This document shows positions 56,334 to 64,000 of a stretch of DNA of 64,000 bases, one piece after another. Under the pieces are notes generated by a model. That model was not told the origin of the DNA and made no database searches. It saw only the letters and a list, made by a program, of their open reading frames with translations. Source of the stretch: Microbacterium imperiale (GTDB lineage: Bacteria > Actinomycetota > Actinomycetes > Actinomycetales > Microbacteriaceae); NCBI RefSeq assembly GCF_017876655.1, contig NZ_JAGIOK010000001.1, positions 1,116,001 to 1,180,000 of the forward strand, read 5' to 3'. The position numbers and the translations under genes were made by a program. The number at the start of each line of letters is the position of its first letter. Within the stretch, counting starts at the first letter, position 1.

Positions 56334-58214
56334 ATGTCCGACACCCGCACGCGCTCGCGCGGACGCCGCCGCACCGAGGAAGGGCCGCGCGCGCGACTGT
56401 CGCAGCTGCTCCCCTACCTCTTCGAGCACAAGGGCGTCCTGGTCGCCGTCGCGGTGCTCAGCGTCATCGAGGCCGTCGCGACGCTCGGCCAGCCGCTCGT
56501 CGTCGGGCAGGTCATCGAGCGCGTGCAGGCCGGCGACACGCTCGGCATCCTCGTCTGGGCTCTCGTGATCCTCGTCGTGGTCTCGTCGGCCATCGGCGCG
56601 TTCCAGCACTACCTGCTGCAGCGCACCGGAACCGCTGTCGTGTTCTCGAGCCGCCGCCGACTCATCGCGCGGCTGCTGCGCCTGCCGATCTCGGAGTTCG
56701 ACGCGCGGCGCACCGGCGACCTCGTCTCGCGCGTCGGCACCGACACGACGCTGCTGTACGCGGTGCTGACCCAGGGTCTGGCCGACTCGGTCGGCAACGC
56801 CCTCATCTTCGTCGGTGCCATCGTGGCGATGCTGTTCATCGACCCGCTGCTGCTGCTGCTGATCGTCGTCGTCATCGGCGCCTCGGTCGCGGTGGTGGTG
56901 GCCCTGAGCACCCGCATCCGGCGCGCGACCCGCGAACAGCAGGAGCGCGTGGGTGAGCTGGCCTCGGGCGTCGAGCGCGCGATCGGCTCGATCCGGACCA
57001 TCCGCGCCGCCGGCGCCACCGAGCGCGAGGAGGCCGCGGTCGCGGGGTCTGCGCGCGACGCCTACGACGCCGGCGTGCGCGTCGCCCAGGCGTCTGCGCT
57101 GGTCGTGCCCGTCGCCGGCATCGCGCTGCAGCTGTCGTTGCTGGTCGTGCTGGGCGTCGGCGGCTACCGCGTCGCCGCGGGCGCCATCTCGATCGCGAGC
57201 CTCGTGACGTTCGTCATGTTCCTGTTCTTCCTCGTGCAGCCGCTCGCCTCGTTCCTCGGCGCCGTCACGTCGGTCAACCAGGCGCTGGGCGCACTCGGCC
57301 GCATCCAAGAGGTGCTCGACCTGCCGACGGAGGACGCGCTCGACACGGATGCCGCTGCAGCGGCGACCGATCCGGGTGACGCGGACATCGCGATCGAGTT
57401 CCGCGACGTGCACTTCCGCTACCCCGAGGCGGTCGTCGCCGCGCGCCGATCGGCGTCGGACGAGGCGCAGCGCACCCTCGCCGATGCCGGCGTGGACGCC
57501 GCGGTCGACGATCCCGCCGACGTGGCCGCCGACGGCGAGGTGTTGCGCGGCGTCAGCTTCCGCGTCCCGCGCGGCGCGCGCGTGGCCCTCGTGGGACCGT
57601 CGGGAGCCGGCAAGTCGACGACCCTCGCGCTCATCGAGCGCTTCTACGACGTCACCGGCGGCGCCGTGCTCGTCGGCGGCAGCGACATCCGATCGGTCCC
57701 CCGCGGCGACCTGCGCGCGCAGCTCGGCTATGTCGAGCAGGACGCCCCCACCCTCGCCGGCACGATCGCCGACAACCTGCGCCTCGCCTCTCCCGAGGCC
57801 ACCGACGCGGACTGCGAGCGCGTGCTTCGCGCCGTCAACCTCGGCGAGGTGCTCGAGCGCAGCGAGCTGGGCCTGGAAGCCCCCGTCGGCGAGGCCGGCG
57901 TCATGCTGTCGGGGGGCGAGCGCCAGCGCCTCGCGATCGCCCGCGCCCTGCTGGCCGCGCCCCCGATCCTGCTGCTCGACGAGTCGACCTCGTCGCTCGA
58001 CGGGTTGAACGAGCAGCGGATGCGCGAGGCGATCGATGCCGTCGCGACGGGTCGCACGCTCGTGGTGATCGCCCACCGCCTGTCGACGGTCGTCGACAGC
58101 GACGTCATCGTCGTGCTCGACCACGGCCGGGTCGTCGGCCAGGGCACGCACTCCGAGCTCGTGGCCACGGTCCCCCTCTACCGCGACCTCGCGAAGCACC
58201 AGCTGCTCGTCTGA
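56334..58214 (+). CDS. ABC transporter, fused transmembrane and ATP-binding domains (multidrug type)
   Basis: The 626-residue half-transporter has six membrane helices (about 30-310) and a nucleotide-binding domain with Walker A GPSGAGKST (Lys427), signature MLSGGERQRLAIARALL, Walker B ILLLDESTSSLD and the H-loop IAHRLS. Between the A-loop tyrosine (Tyr363 in FRYPE) and Walker A there are about 33 more residues than in MsbA or Sav1866; the extra stretch is Ala/Asp-rich (VAARRSASDEAQRTLADAGV). It would work as a homodimer. Its GAGGGGACC ribosome binding site supports the start. Confidence 0.93.
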   Translation: MSDTRTRSRGRRRTEEGPRARLSQLLPYLFEHKGVLVAVAVLSVIEAVATLGQPLVVGQVIERVQAGDTLGILVWALVILVVVSSAIGAFQHYLLQRTGTAVVFSSRRRLIARLLRLPISEFDARRTGDLVSRVGTDTTLLYAVLTQGLADSVGNALIFVGAIVAMLFIDPLLLLLIVVVIGASVAVVVALSTRIRRATREQQERVGELASGVERAIGSIRTIRAAGATEREEAAVAGSARDAYDAGVRVAQASALVVPVAGIALQLSLLVVLGVGGYRVAAGAISIASLVTFVMFLFFLVQPLASFLGAVTSVNQALGALGRIQEVLDLPTEDALDTDAAAAATDPGDADIAIEFRDVHFRYPEAVVAARRSASDEAQRTLADAGVDAAVDDPADVAADGEVLRGVSFRVPRGARVALVGPSGAGKSTTLALIERFYDVTGGAVLVGGSDIRSVPRGDLRAQLGYVEQDAPTLAGTIADNLRLASPEATDADCERVLRAVNLGEVLERSELGLEAPVGEAGVMLSGGERQRLAIARALLAAPPILLLDESTSSLDGLNEQRMREAIDAVATGRTLVVIAHRLSTVVDSDVIVVLDHGRVVGQGTHSELVATVPLYRDLAKHQLLV

Positions 58215-58236
58215 CCCCGGCCGTCCTGCCCGGCCA

Positions 58237-58265
58237 CCCGCCGAGGACGCACCGTCCTCGGCGGG
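58237..58265. terminator. 12-bp hairpin between convergent genes
   Basis: CCCGCCGAGGAC (58237-58248) pairs perfectly with GTCCTCGGCGGG (58254-58265) around 5 nt. It lies between the ABC exporter (+) and pckG (-) stops. Confidence 0.65.
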
Positions 58266-58272
58266 GAGAGTC

Positions 58273-60162
58273 TCAGCCGCGCCGGCCGAGCCGGTAGCGC
58301 AGCGCCTCGAGCTCCGCACGCAGCGCCGCAGGCAGGCGGTCGCCGAAGGTGTCGTAGAACTCCTCGGTGAGATCGGCCTCGCGCAGCCATGACTGCGGGT
58401 CGACCGCGAACAGCTCGTCGAGGTCGCGTTGCGGCACGTCGAGGCCGGTCAGGTCGAGCTCATCGGTGCGCGGCACCCGGCCGATCGGGGTGTCGATCGC
58501 CCCCGCCTCGCCGTTCAGCCGGCGGACGATCCAGTCGATGACGCGGGCGTTGTCGCCGAACCCGGGCCACAGGAACCGGCCGTCGGCGCCCTTGCGGAAC
58601 CAGTTGACCTGGAACACCCGCGGCGCGCGGTCGAACCGGAGCTTCTGCCCCACCTTCAGCCAGTGGGCGAAGTAGTCACCCATGTTGTAGCCGCAGAACG
58701 GCAGCATCGCGAAGGGGTCGCGCCGGAGCTCGCCGACGGTTCCCTCGGCGGCCGCGGTCCGCTCCGACGAGATGTTCGACCCGATGAAGACGCCGTGCGT
58801 CCAGTCGGTCGCCTCGACCACGAGCGGGACATTGGTCGCACGCCGACCGCCGAAGAGGATGGCGTCGAGGGGCACGCCCTCGGCGGCATCCCAATCCGGC
58901 GCGATCTGCGGGCACTGGGCGGCGCGCACCGTGAACCGCGAGTTCGGGTGGGCGGCGGGCCGTCCCGACGCGGGCGTCCAGGGGTTGCCCTCCCAGTCGG
59001 TGAGCTCGGCCGGCGGCTGGTCGGTCAGCCCCTCCCACCACACGTCGCCGTCGGGACGCAGCGCGACGTTCGTGAAGATGGTGTTGCCCCACAGGGTCTC
59101 GACCGCGGTGACGTTGGTCGACTCGCCGGTTCCTGGCGCGACGCCGAAGAACCCCGCCTCGGGGTTGATCGCCCACAGCCGCCCGTCTTCGCCGGGACGC
59201 AGCCACGCGATGTCGTCGCCGAGGGTCTCGACCCGCCACCCGGGGATCGTCGGGCGCAGCATCGCGAGGTTCGTCTTGCCGCAGGCCGAGGGGAACGCCG
59301 CGGCCACGTGGTAGGCCCGCCCCTTCGGATCGATGACGCGGATGAGCAGCATGTGCTCGGCCAGCCACCCCTCGTCGCGGCCGATCACCGAGGCGATGCG
59401 CAGCGCGAAGCACTTCTTGGCGAGGATCGCGTTGCCGCCGTAGCCCGAGCCGAACGACCACACCTCGAGGGTGTCGGGGAAGTGCACGATGTACTTCTCG
59501 TCGTTGCACGGCCACGCCACGTCGGCCTCGCCCGGCTCGAGCGGCGCGCCCACGGAGTGGACGGTCTTGACCCACGGCTTGCCCGCCGCGATCTCGTCGA
59601 GCACCGCCGCGCCGACGCGGGTCATGATCCCGATGGATGCCACCGCGTACGCGCTGTCGGTGACCTGCACGCCGATGTGCGACAGCGGCCCGCCGACCGC
59701 CCCCATCGAGAACGGCACGACGTACATCGTCCGCCCCCGCATCGAGCCCGCGAACAGCGGCGTGATGGTCGCTCGGATGTCGTCGGGGTCGGCCCAGTTG
59801 TTGGTGGGACCGGCATCCGCTTCGTCACGCGAGGCGATGAAGGTGCGCGCCTCGGTGCGGGCGACGTCGCTGGGGTGGGACCGCGCGAGGTACGACCCGG
59901 GCCGCCACTCGGGGTTGAGCTTGATGAGCTTGCCCTCGTCGACCATCTGGCGCAGCAGCTCGTCGTTCTCGGCCGCCGAGCCGTCGACCCAGTGGACGCG
60001 GTCGGGCCGCGTGAGCGCGGCGATCTCGTCCACCCAGGCGGCGAGGTCGGCGAGCGCGCCGGTCGGCGCCGGGGGTGCACCGTGCGCGGTACGGGCGGAG
60101 CGGGCGGGGCGTGCGGGAGCACTGCTCGCAGGGGTGCGGCTGAACAGGTCGGCGATGGCCAT
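58273..60162 (-). CDS. pckG: Phosphoenolpyruvate carboxykinase (GTP)
   Basis: PCK converts oxaloacetate and GTP to PEP in gluconeogenesis, and PEP also feeds the PTS encoded at 18-24 kb. The 629-residue protein shows substrate residues in [14 protein letters not shown], the P-loop [13 protein letters not shown] (catalytic Cys), the metal/GTP loops TLGDDIAWL and GFFGVAPGT, and [19 protein letters not shown] precedes the ATG at 60162, and the longer upstream frame is not coding. It is divergent from the RamB-like regulator gene. Confidence 0.97.
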   Translation of the reverse strand: MAIADLFSRTPASSAPARPARSARTAHGAPPAPTGALADLAAWVDEIAALTRPDRVHWVDGSAAENDELLRQMVDEGKLIKLNPEWRPGSYLARSHPSDVARTEARTFIASRDEADAGPTNNWADPDDIRATITPLFAGSMRGRTMYVVPFSMGAVGGPLSHIGVQVTDSAYAVASIGIMTRVGAAVLDEIAAGKPWVKTVHSVGAPLEPGEADVAWPCNDEKYIVHFPDTLEVWSFGSGYGGNAILAKKCFALRIASVIGRDEGWLAEHMLLIRVIDPKGRAYHVAAAFPSACGKTNLAMLRPTIPGWRVETLGDDIAWLRPGEDGRLWAINPEAGFFGVAPGTGESTNVTAVETLWGNTIFTNVALRPDGDVWWEGLTDQPPAELTDWEGNPWTPASGRPAAHPNSRFTVRAAQCPQIAPDWDAAEGVPLDAILFGGRRATNVPLVVEATDWTHGVFIGSNISSERTAAAEGTVGELRRDPFAMLPFCGYNMGDYFAHWLKVGQKLRFDRAPRVFQVNWFRKGADGRFLWPGFGDNARVIDWIVRRLNGEAGAIDTPIGRVPRTDELDLTGLDVPQRDLDELFAVDPQSWLREADLTEEFYDTFGDRLPAALRAELEALRYRLGRRG

Positions 60163-60244
60163 GTCGGTCTCCTCCGTCGGCGGTGAGGCGGTTGCGTACT
60201 CCGATTTCAACGCACGAAACCGACCTCTTCTGGGCAGGTACGTC

Positions 60245-60273
60245 TTCAAGAACAGCGAATCTTTCCGTATGGT
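60245..60273 (+). promoter_or_regulatory. ramB promoter (-35 TTCAAG, 17-nt spacer, -10 TATGGT)
   Basis: TTCAAG (60245-60250) and TATGGT (60268-60273) are separated by exactly 17 nt, and the -10 ends 6 nt before the ramB ATG. This is the clearest full promoter in the window and predicts a leaderless transcript. It lies in the 117-nt gap shared with pckG. Confidence 0.55.
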
Positions 60274-60279
60274 GAAGGA

Positions 60280-61722
60280 ATGGCCGCATCCGGAATCGAA
60301 CTGGCGACGTTGGGTCACCGCATCCGACACCACCGCCTCGCCCGCGGGTTCACGCTCGACGAACTCGGGGCGCGCGTGGGGGTGGCCGGCAGCCAGCTCA
60401 GCCTGATCGAGAACGGGCGGCGCGAGCCCAAGCTCTCGTTGCTGCAGGCGATCGCCTCGGCCACCGGCACCGACGTCGCCGATCTGCTCTCGTCCGAGCC
60501 GCCCAATCGTCGCGCCGCCCTCGAACTCGAGCTCGAGCGCGCGCAATCGAGCCCGGTCTTCCGGCGCCTCGGGATCGCGCCGGTGCGGGCGGGCAAGACG
60601 ATGAGCGACGAGACGCTCGAGTCGATCCTCGGGCTGCACCGCGAGCTGCAGCGCCGTGAGCGCGAGGCCATCGCGACGCCCGAAGAGGCCCGCCGCGCCA
60701 ACACCGAGCTGCGACTGCGGATGCGCGACGCCGACAACTACCTGCCCGAGATCGAGCGCCTCGCCGAGAAGCAGCTGAAGGCGGCGGGTCACACCTCGGG
60801 CGCCCTGACCCATCGGACGGTCAGCATCATGGCCGAGCAGCTCGGCTTCGAGCTGATCTACGTCGCGGACCTGCCGCACTCGGCCCGGTCGGTCATCGAC
60901 CTCGAGAACGGCCGCATCTACCTTCCGCCCGCGTCGATCCCCGGCGGCCATGGCCTGCGATCCATGGCGTTGCAGGCCATGGCGCACCGGTTGCTCGGCC
61001 ACACACCCCCCGGCGACTACGCCGACTTCCTGCAGCAGCGCCTCGAGATCAACTACTACGCCGCGTGCTGCCTCATGCCCGAGACCGCCTCGGTGGCGTT
61101 CCTCTCGCAGGCGAAGAAGGACCGGAACCTCGCCGTAGAGGACTTCCGCGACGCCTTCGGGGTCACGCACGAGGCCGCCGCCATGCGCATGACCAACCTC
61201 ATGACGACGCACCTGGGCATCCCGCTGCACTTCCTGCGCGTCGACGGCGCGGGCGCGATCACCCGCGTCTACGAGAACGACGGACTTCCCCTGCCCATGG
61301 ACGTCACCGGCAGCGTCGAGGGACAGATCGTGTGCCGCGCGTTCTCCGCGCGCTCGGCGTTCGAGGAGCAGAACCGCACCGTCGAGCACTACCAGTACAC
61401 CGACACCCCCGGCGGCACCTTCTGGTGCTCGAGCCAGACCGGGACGACCGCCGAGGGCGAGTTCTCCATCACCGTCGGGGTCCCCTTCGACGACGCCCGG
61501 TGGTTCCGGGGGCGCGAGACCCAGAAGCGCGCGGTGTCGACCTGCCCGGACGAGGCGTGCTGCCGCCGCCCCGCCCCCGACCTGACCGCCCGATGGGAGG
61601 GCAAGGCCTGGCCGAGCGCGCGCGTGCACATGCAGATGTTCTCGCCACTTCCCCGCGGCGCCTTCCCGGGCGTCGACGACGGTGAGGTCTACGCCTTCCT
61701 CGACCGCCACGCCGCCGGGTGA
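60280..61722 (+). CDS. ramB: RamB-like short-chain fatty acyl transcriptional regulator (XRE HTH with ImmA/IrrE-like domain)
   Basis: This 480-residue regulator has an N-terminal XRE helix-turn-helix (about 12-65: [36 protein letters not shown]). Next is an IrrE/ImmA-like region ([20 protein letters not shown], in which the zinc HExxH is not preserved). A C-terminal family domain includes several cysteines ([10 protein letters not shown]). This layout is that of RamB/ScfR-type regulators of acetate and propionate metabolism. Divergence from pckG suggests it may control gluconeogenic PEP synthesis. Element copy 4 follows its stop. Confidence 0.9.
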   Translation: MAASGIELATLGHRIRHHRLARGFTLDELGARVGVAGSQLSLIENGRREPKLSLLQAIASATGTDVADLLSSEPPNRRAALELELERAQSSPVFRRLGIAPVRAGKTMSDETLESILGLHRELQRREREAIATPEEARRANTELRLRMRDADNYLPEIERLAEKQLKAAGHTSGALTHRTVSIMAEQLGFELIYVADLPHSARSVIDLENGRIYLPPASIPGGHGLRSMALQAMAHRLLGHTPPGDYADFLQQRLEINYYAACCLMPETASVAFLSQAKKDRNLAVEDFRDAFGVTHEAAAMRMTNLMTTHLGIPLHFLRVDGAGAITRVYENDGLPLPMDVTGSVEGQIVCRAFSARSAFEEQNRTVEHYQYTDTPGGTFWCSSQTGTTAEGEFSITVGVPFDDARWFRGRETQKRAVSTCPDEACCRRPAPDLTARWEGKAWPSARVHMQMFSPLPRGAFPGVDDGEVYAFLDRHAAG

Positions 61723-61733
61723 GCCGGAGCGTG

Positions 61734-61833
61734 GCGCCGTAACTCCTCAGAGCCGCGCCGCCTGCGGGCCCGGGTCGGCGAGGTGGCGCGGGTCGGGCCG
61801 GGCGGCACTGCCGGAACTGAGGAGTTACGGCGC
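61734..61833. repeat. AACTCCTCA-family palindromic element, copy 4 (solo)
   Basis: Perfect 16-bp inverted ends (61734-61749 with 61818-61833), the longest of the four copies. The core from AACTCCTCA to TGAGGAGTT is 86 nt, 12 more than the others. No nuclease gene is nearby. It lies between convergent genes and could act as a terminator. Confidence 0.8.
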
Positions 61834-61865
61834 GGCGACCGCGCTCACCCTCGCGCGGCGACGGC

Positions 61866-62936
61866 TCAGGCGGTGAGGAACCGCGAGACGCGGGCGAGCG
61901 ACGCCGCGACGTCGGATGCCGCGAGCCCCGGATCGGTCACGAGCACGGGCTCGGGCGGCAGATGGTGCCGACCGACGGCGACGGAGTGGCGCCAGATGCC
62001 GACGACCCGACCTCCGGCCACGAGGACCGGCGCGACCTGCCCGTTCAGCGTCGGACCGATGCGCGGCGCGAGGTCGACGCCGCAGACCTCCGTGCGGTCG
62101 GCGTACGAGAGGTAGTACTCGTCGAAGGGCGGCAGCGCGATGAGCGCACACTCGCTCCCCGGCGGCGGTCCCACCGCGGCATCGGGTGCCGCGAAGAGCC
62201 CGGGCTCGATCTCGGCCACGCGGCCGGCGGCCGCCTCGGCGGCCCGTCGCGAGATGCCGATGGGCAGGCCCGCCCACCAGCGGAAGTCCTCCACGCGCGC
62301 GGGGCCGTGCGAACGGACATAGCCCGCGAACATGTCGGCCAGCGGATCCGCGACGCCTCGCGCCGCCGGCAGCTCGTCGACCGCGACGAGGAACTGCTCG
62401 CGGGTGGGTCCACCGGTGCGCGGCACGACCGGACCGAACGCGAGCACGCCGCGCACCGCGAGCGCCGAGAGGATGTGGTTGCCGCGCGACCCGGCCGGGT
62501 CGATGCCCGCGTCCCGCAGAACCTCGGCGAACCCGTCGCGCGTCAGCCTGTTCCCACCGCGGAGCGCGGCGCGGGCGGCGCGCTCGGCCCGCGCCAGCAC
62601 CGCGTCGTCAACGGCGAGCCCGCGCAGGATGCCGGCCGCCGCGCGCTGCTGCCGGTCCGCGGTGACCGCGAGCAGCGCGGGCAGGTCGACCGAGCGCACG
62701 ATGTGCAGCGTGCCGCGCTGCGTCCACGAGCGCACGAGCGTGCCGTCCTCGAACGCCGCGTCGACCTCGCGCAGCACCGGCTCACCCGTGGTGCGCACGG
62801 ACAGCGCCCAGCGACCGGCCCAGAACTCCTGAGCCTGCACCGCGAGCATGTGCCCGGCGGTGTCGGCCAGCGTGGACGCGGGCGCGCTGAGCAGGTGCGA
62901 GCGCATCCGCTGGGCTGCGAACTCCGGCGTCGACAT
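61866..62936 (-). CDS. Winged helix DNA-binding domain-containing protein (HTH_42/YcaQ-like)
   Basis: The 356-residue protein matches the HTH_42 family: an N-terminal RMRSHLLSAPASTLADTAGHMLAVQAQEFWAGRWAL, then WTQRGTLHIVRSVDLPAL and the C-terminal IALPPFDEYYLSYADRTEV and NGQVAPVLVAGGRVVGIWR. Some relatives (AlkZ/YcaQ) are DNA glycosylases with a QxQ or QxD motif; here the equivalent VQAQEFWAG segment is present, but activity cannot be claimed. The ATG at 62936 is favoured because a CAGGAT box ends 7 nt upstream. Confidence 0.85.
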   Translation of the reverse strand: MSTPEFAAQRMRSHLLSAPASTLADTAGHMLAVQAQEFWAGRWALSVRTTGEPVLREVDAAFEDGTLVRSWTQRGTLHIVRSVDLPALLAVTADRQQRAAAGILRGLAVDDAVLARAERAARAALRGGNRLTRDGFAEVLRDAGIDPAGSRGNHILSALAVRGVLAFGPVVPRTGGPTREQFLVAVDELPAARGVADPLADMFAGYVRSHGPARVEDFRWWAGLPIGISRRAAEAAAGRVAEIEPGLFAAPDAAVGPPPGSECALIALPPFDEYYLSYADRTEVCGVDLAPRIGPTLNGQVAPVLVAGGRVVGIWRHSVAVGRHHLPPEPVLVTDPGLAASDVAASLARVSRFLTA

Positions 62937-62995
62937 GCCGCTCATCCTGCCGCATGGCGGGCGGTCGGCTCGCGGCATCCGCTGCACGTAATACA

Positions 62996-63025
62996 GGGAC
63001 GCGCAACACGATCGTCGTGCGTCCC
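62996..63025. promoter_or_regulatory. Imperfect inverted repeat in a divergent promoter region
   Basis: GGGACGC (62996-63002) faces GCGTCCC (63019-63025) with a partly symmetric ACACGATCGTCGT centre. It lies between the winged-helix gene and the solute-binding lipoprotein gene and may be an operator. Confidence 0.35.
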
Positions 63026-63093
63026 GGGGGAGAATGGATGCAGCCGCCGGTGACAGCACGCCGATGTGCGGCATCCGCACCCGGAGGTACCCG

Positions 63094-63948
63094 ATGTCCC
63101 GCTCCCTCGTCCGCGCCGCCTCGGTCGGTGTCGCCGCCCTCGCGATCGTCCTCGCCGGCTGCTCGTCCTCGCCCGCACCCGCCGCCTCCGGCGACGCCGC
63201 CGGCGGGCCCGCCGCCGAGGATTACGTCACGCCGGGCAAGTTCACCATCGCCACCGGTGAGACCGCGTACGAGCCGTACTTCATCGACGACGACCCCGAG
63301 TCGGGCGAGGGCTTCGAGGCCGCCGTGGCATACGCCGTCGCCGAGAAGCTCGGGTTCGCGGCCGAGGACGTCGAGTGGGTCCGCACGAGCTTCGAGGGCG
63401 CGATCGCACCCGGACCGAAGAGCTTCGACGTCAACATCCAGCAGTACACGATCACCGACGAGCGCAAGCAGGGCGTCGACTTCTCGTCGCCGTACTACTC
63501 GGCGAGCCAGTCGATCGTCGCGCTGAAGGGCGGAGCCGCCGACGGCGTCGGCGACATCGCGGGTCTCGCCGACCTCACGATCGGCGCGATGGCGAACTCC
63601 ACGAGCGCCCAGACCCTCGAGCAGGTCGCCCCCGACGCCGAGGAACGTCTGTACAACTCCAACGAGGATGCCGTCGCCGCCCTCGGCGCCGGCCAGATCG
63701 ACGCGATCGTGCTCGACACCCCGACGGCCTACCTTGCGGTGAACTTCTACATCGAGAACTCGTTCTTCGTCGGTGAGCTGCCGAAGGCGGGCATCGAGGA
63801 CGAGTGGGGCCTGCTCCTGGCGAAGGACTCGCCGCTGACCCCCGCCGTGACCGAAGCCGTCGACGAGCTGCGCGCCGACGGCACCCTGGCCGAGCTCGAG
63901 AAGGAGTGGCTGTCGGGACTGACGGAGGGCGTGACGCTCCTCCAGTGA
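63094..63948 (+). CDS. ABC transporter solute-binding lipoprotein, amino-acid type (SBP family 3)
   Basis: This 284-residue extracytoplasmic binding protein has a signal peptide ending in VLAGC with lipidated Cys23. Its bilobal SBP_bac_3 fold has GEGFEAAVAYAVAEKLGF, VNIQQYTITDERKQGVDFSSPY (family signature) and LGAGQIDAIVLDTPTAYLAV. CGGAGG precedes the ATG; the open frame starts 20 codons earlier without a site. Amino acids are the usual ligands. The next gene, cut by the window edge, probably encodes its permease. Confidence 0.9.
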   Translation: MSRSLVRAASVGVAALAIVLAGCSSSPAPAASGDAAGGPAAEDYVTPGKFTIATGETAYEPYFIDDDPESGEGFEAAVAYAVAEKLGFAAEDVEWVRTSFEGAIAPGPKSFDVNIQQYTITDERKQGVDFSSPYYSASQSIVALKGGAADGVGDIAGLADLTIGAMANSTSAQTLEQVAPDAEERLYNSNEDAVAALGAGQIDAIVLDTPTAYLAVNFYIENSFFVGELPKAGIEDEWGLLLAKDSPLTPAVTEAVDELRADGTLAELEKEWLSGLTEGVTLLQ

Positions 63949-63956
63949 GAGCGGGC

Positions 63957-63962
63957 TAGCGT
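63957..63962 (+). promoter_or_regulatory. -10 box before the last partial gene
   Basis: TAGCGT ends 6 nt before a GTG at 63969, matching the leaderless pattern of the window. Confidence 0.35.
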
Positions 63963-63968
63963 CTATCC

Positions 63969-64000
63969 GTGACCACCTTCACTCCGAGCGCGCTCGAACT
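63969..64000 (+). CDS. Start of the next gene (truncated), possibly an ABC permease
   Basis: GTG followed by TTFTPSALEL is all that is visible. The TAGCGT box 6 nt upstream and the position 20 nt after a solute-binding lipoprotein gene make a transporter permease likely, but the ten residues carry no motif. Confidence 0.4.
   Translation, partial: MTTFTPSALE

Noticed and set aside
60163..61710. Minus-strand extension of pckG to 1,145 residues
   Set aside because: It is antisense to ramB. GGAGGAG and the family start place the pckG ATG at 60162.

Overview
The window reads as a chromosomal segment of a high-GC Gram-positive actinobacterium, most likely Microbacteriaceae and probably Microbacterium. 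This rests on very GC-rich codon usage, the AccD/AccE/AccA biotin-carboxylase set, GTP-type PEP carboxykinase beside a RamB-like regulator, and many genes whose start codon sits 6-7 nt after a TANNNT-like -10 box (leaderless transcripts). No rRNA, tRNA, prophage, insertion sequence or CRISPR array was seen.

Layout. 1-13053: purK (3' end cut off by the window), a PH-domain membrane protein, birA, accD5-accE5, a two-component operon with an extra membrane protein, an RNA methyltransferase, maf, accA3 and an LpdA-like flavoprotein. 13122-16290: purine-nucleoside phosphorylase, phosphohexomutase and a GNAT enzyme. 16307-24820: a complete mannitol phosphotransferase island (MtlR-like activator, an orphan IIB, HPr, EI, MtlA, MtlF, MtlD) ending in an alpha/beta hydrolase. 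24821-26142: a repeat-rich stretch holding a DUF559-type nuclease-fold gene. 26187-34395 (minus strand): a nucleoside uptake and catabolism operon (BMP lipoprotein, ATPase, two permeases, cdd, deoA, add). 34523-39338: manC and sdhCDAB. 39397-42998: YihY/BrkB, exonuclease III, trpS and an SseB-like protein. 43065-44287: a second DUF559-type gene bracketed by another inverted-repeat family, followed by a hexanucleotide microsatellite. 44308-49532: GNAT, an Fpg/Nei glycosylase, then an FMN riboswitch and ribD-ribE-ribBA-ribH. 49566-58214: a small membrane protein, an MHS-type transporter preceded by a possible poly-arginine leader peptide, a quinone-oxidoreductase-like enzyme, a drug-type ABC exporter, a rhodanese and an ABC multidrug exporter. 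58273-64000: pckG, ramB, a winged-helix protein, a solute-binding lipoprotein and the first bases of the next gene.

Much of the order (purK, birA, accD5-accE5, maf, accA3, lpdA, deoD/punA, pmmB, add-deoA-cdd, sdhCDAB) matches what I recall of the actinobacterial backbone around Rv3276c-Rv3319 of Mycobacterium tuberculosis. The mannitol island, the nucleoside ABC transporter and the repeat/nuclease stretch look like insertions into it.

The most unusual signal is a family of about 74-nt elements with perfect inverted ends (AACTCCTCA...TGAGGAGTT; three copies around the first DUF559 gene, one solo copy at 61.7 kb), together with a different inverted-repeat family that brackets the second DUF559 gene. 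This suggests an association between orphan nuclease-fold genes and REP-like palindromic elements. All function assignments are from reading the sequence; no database search was run.
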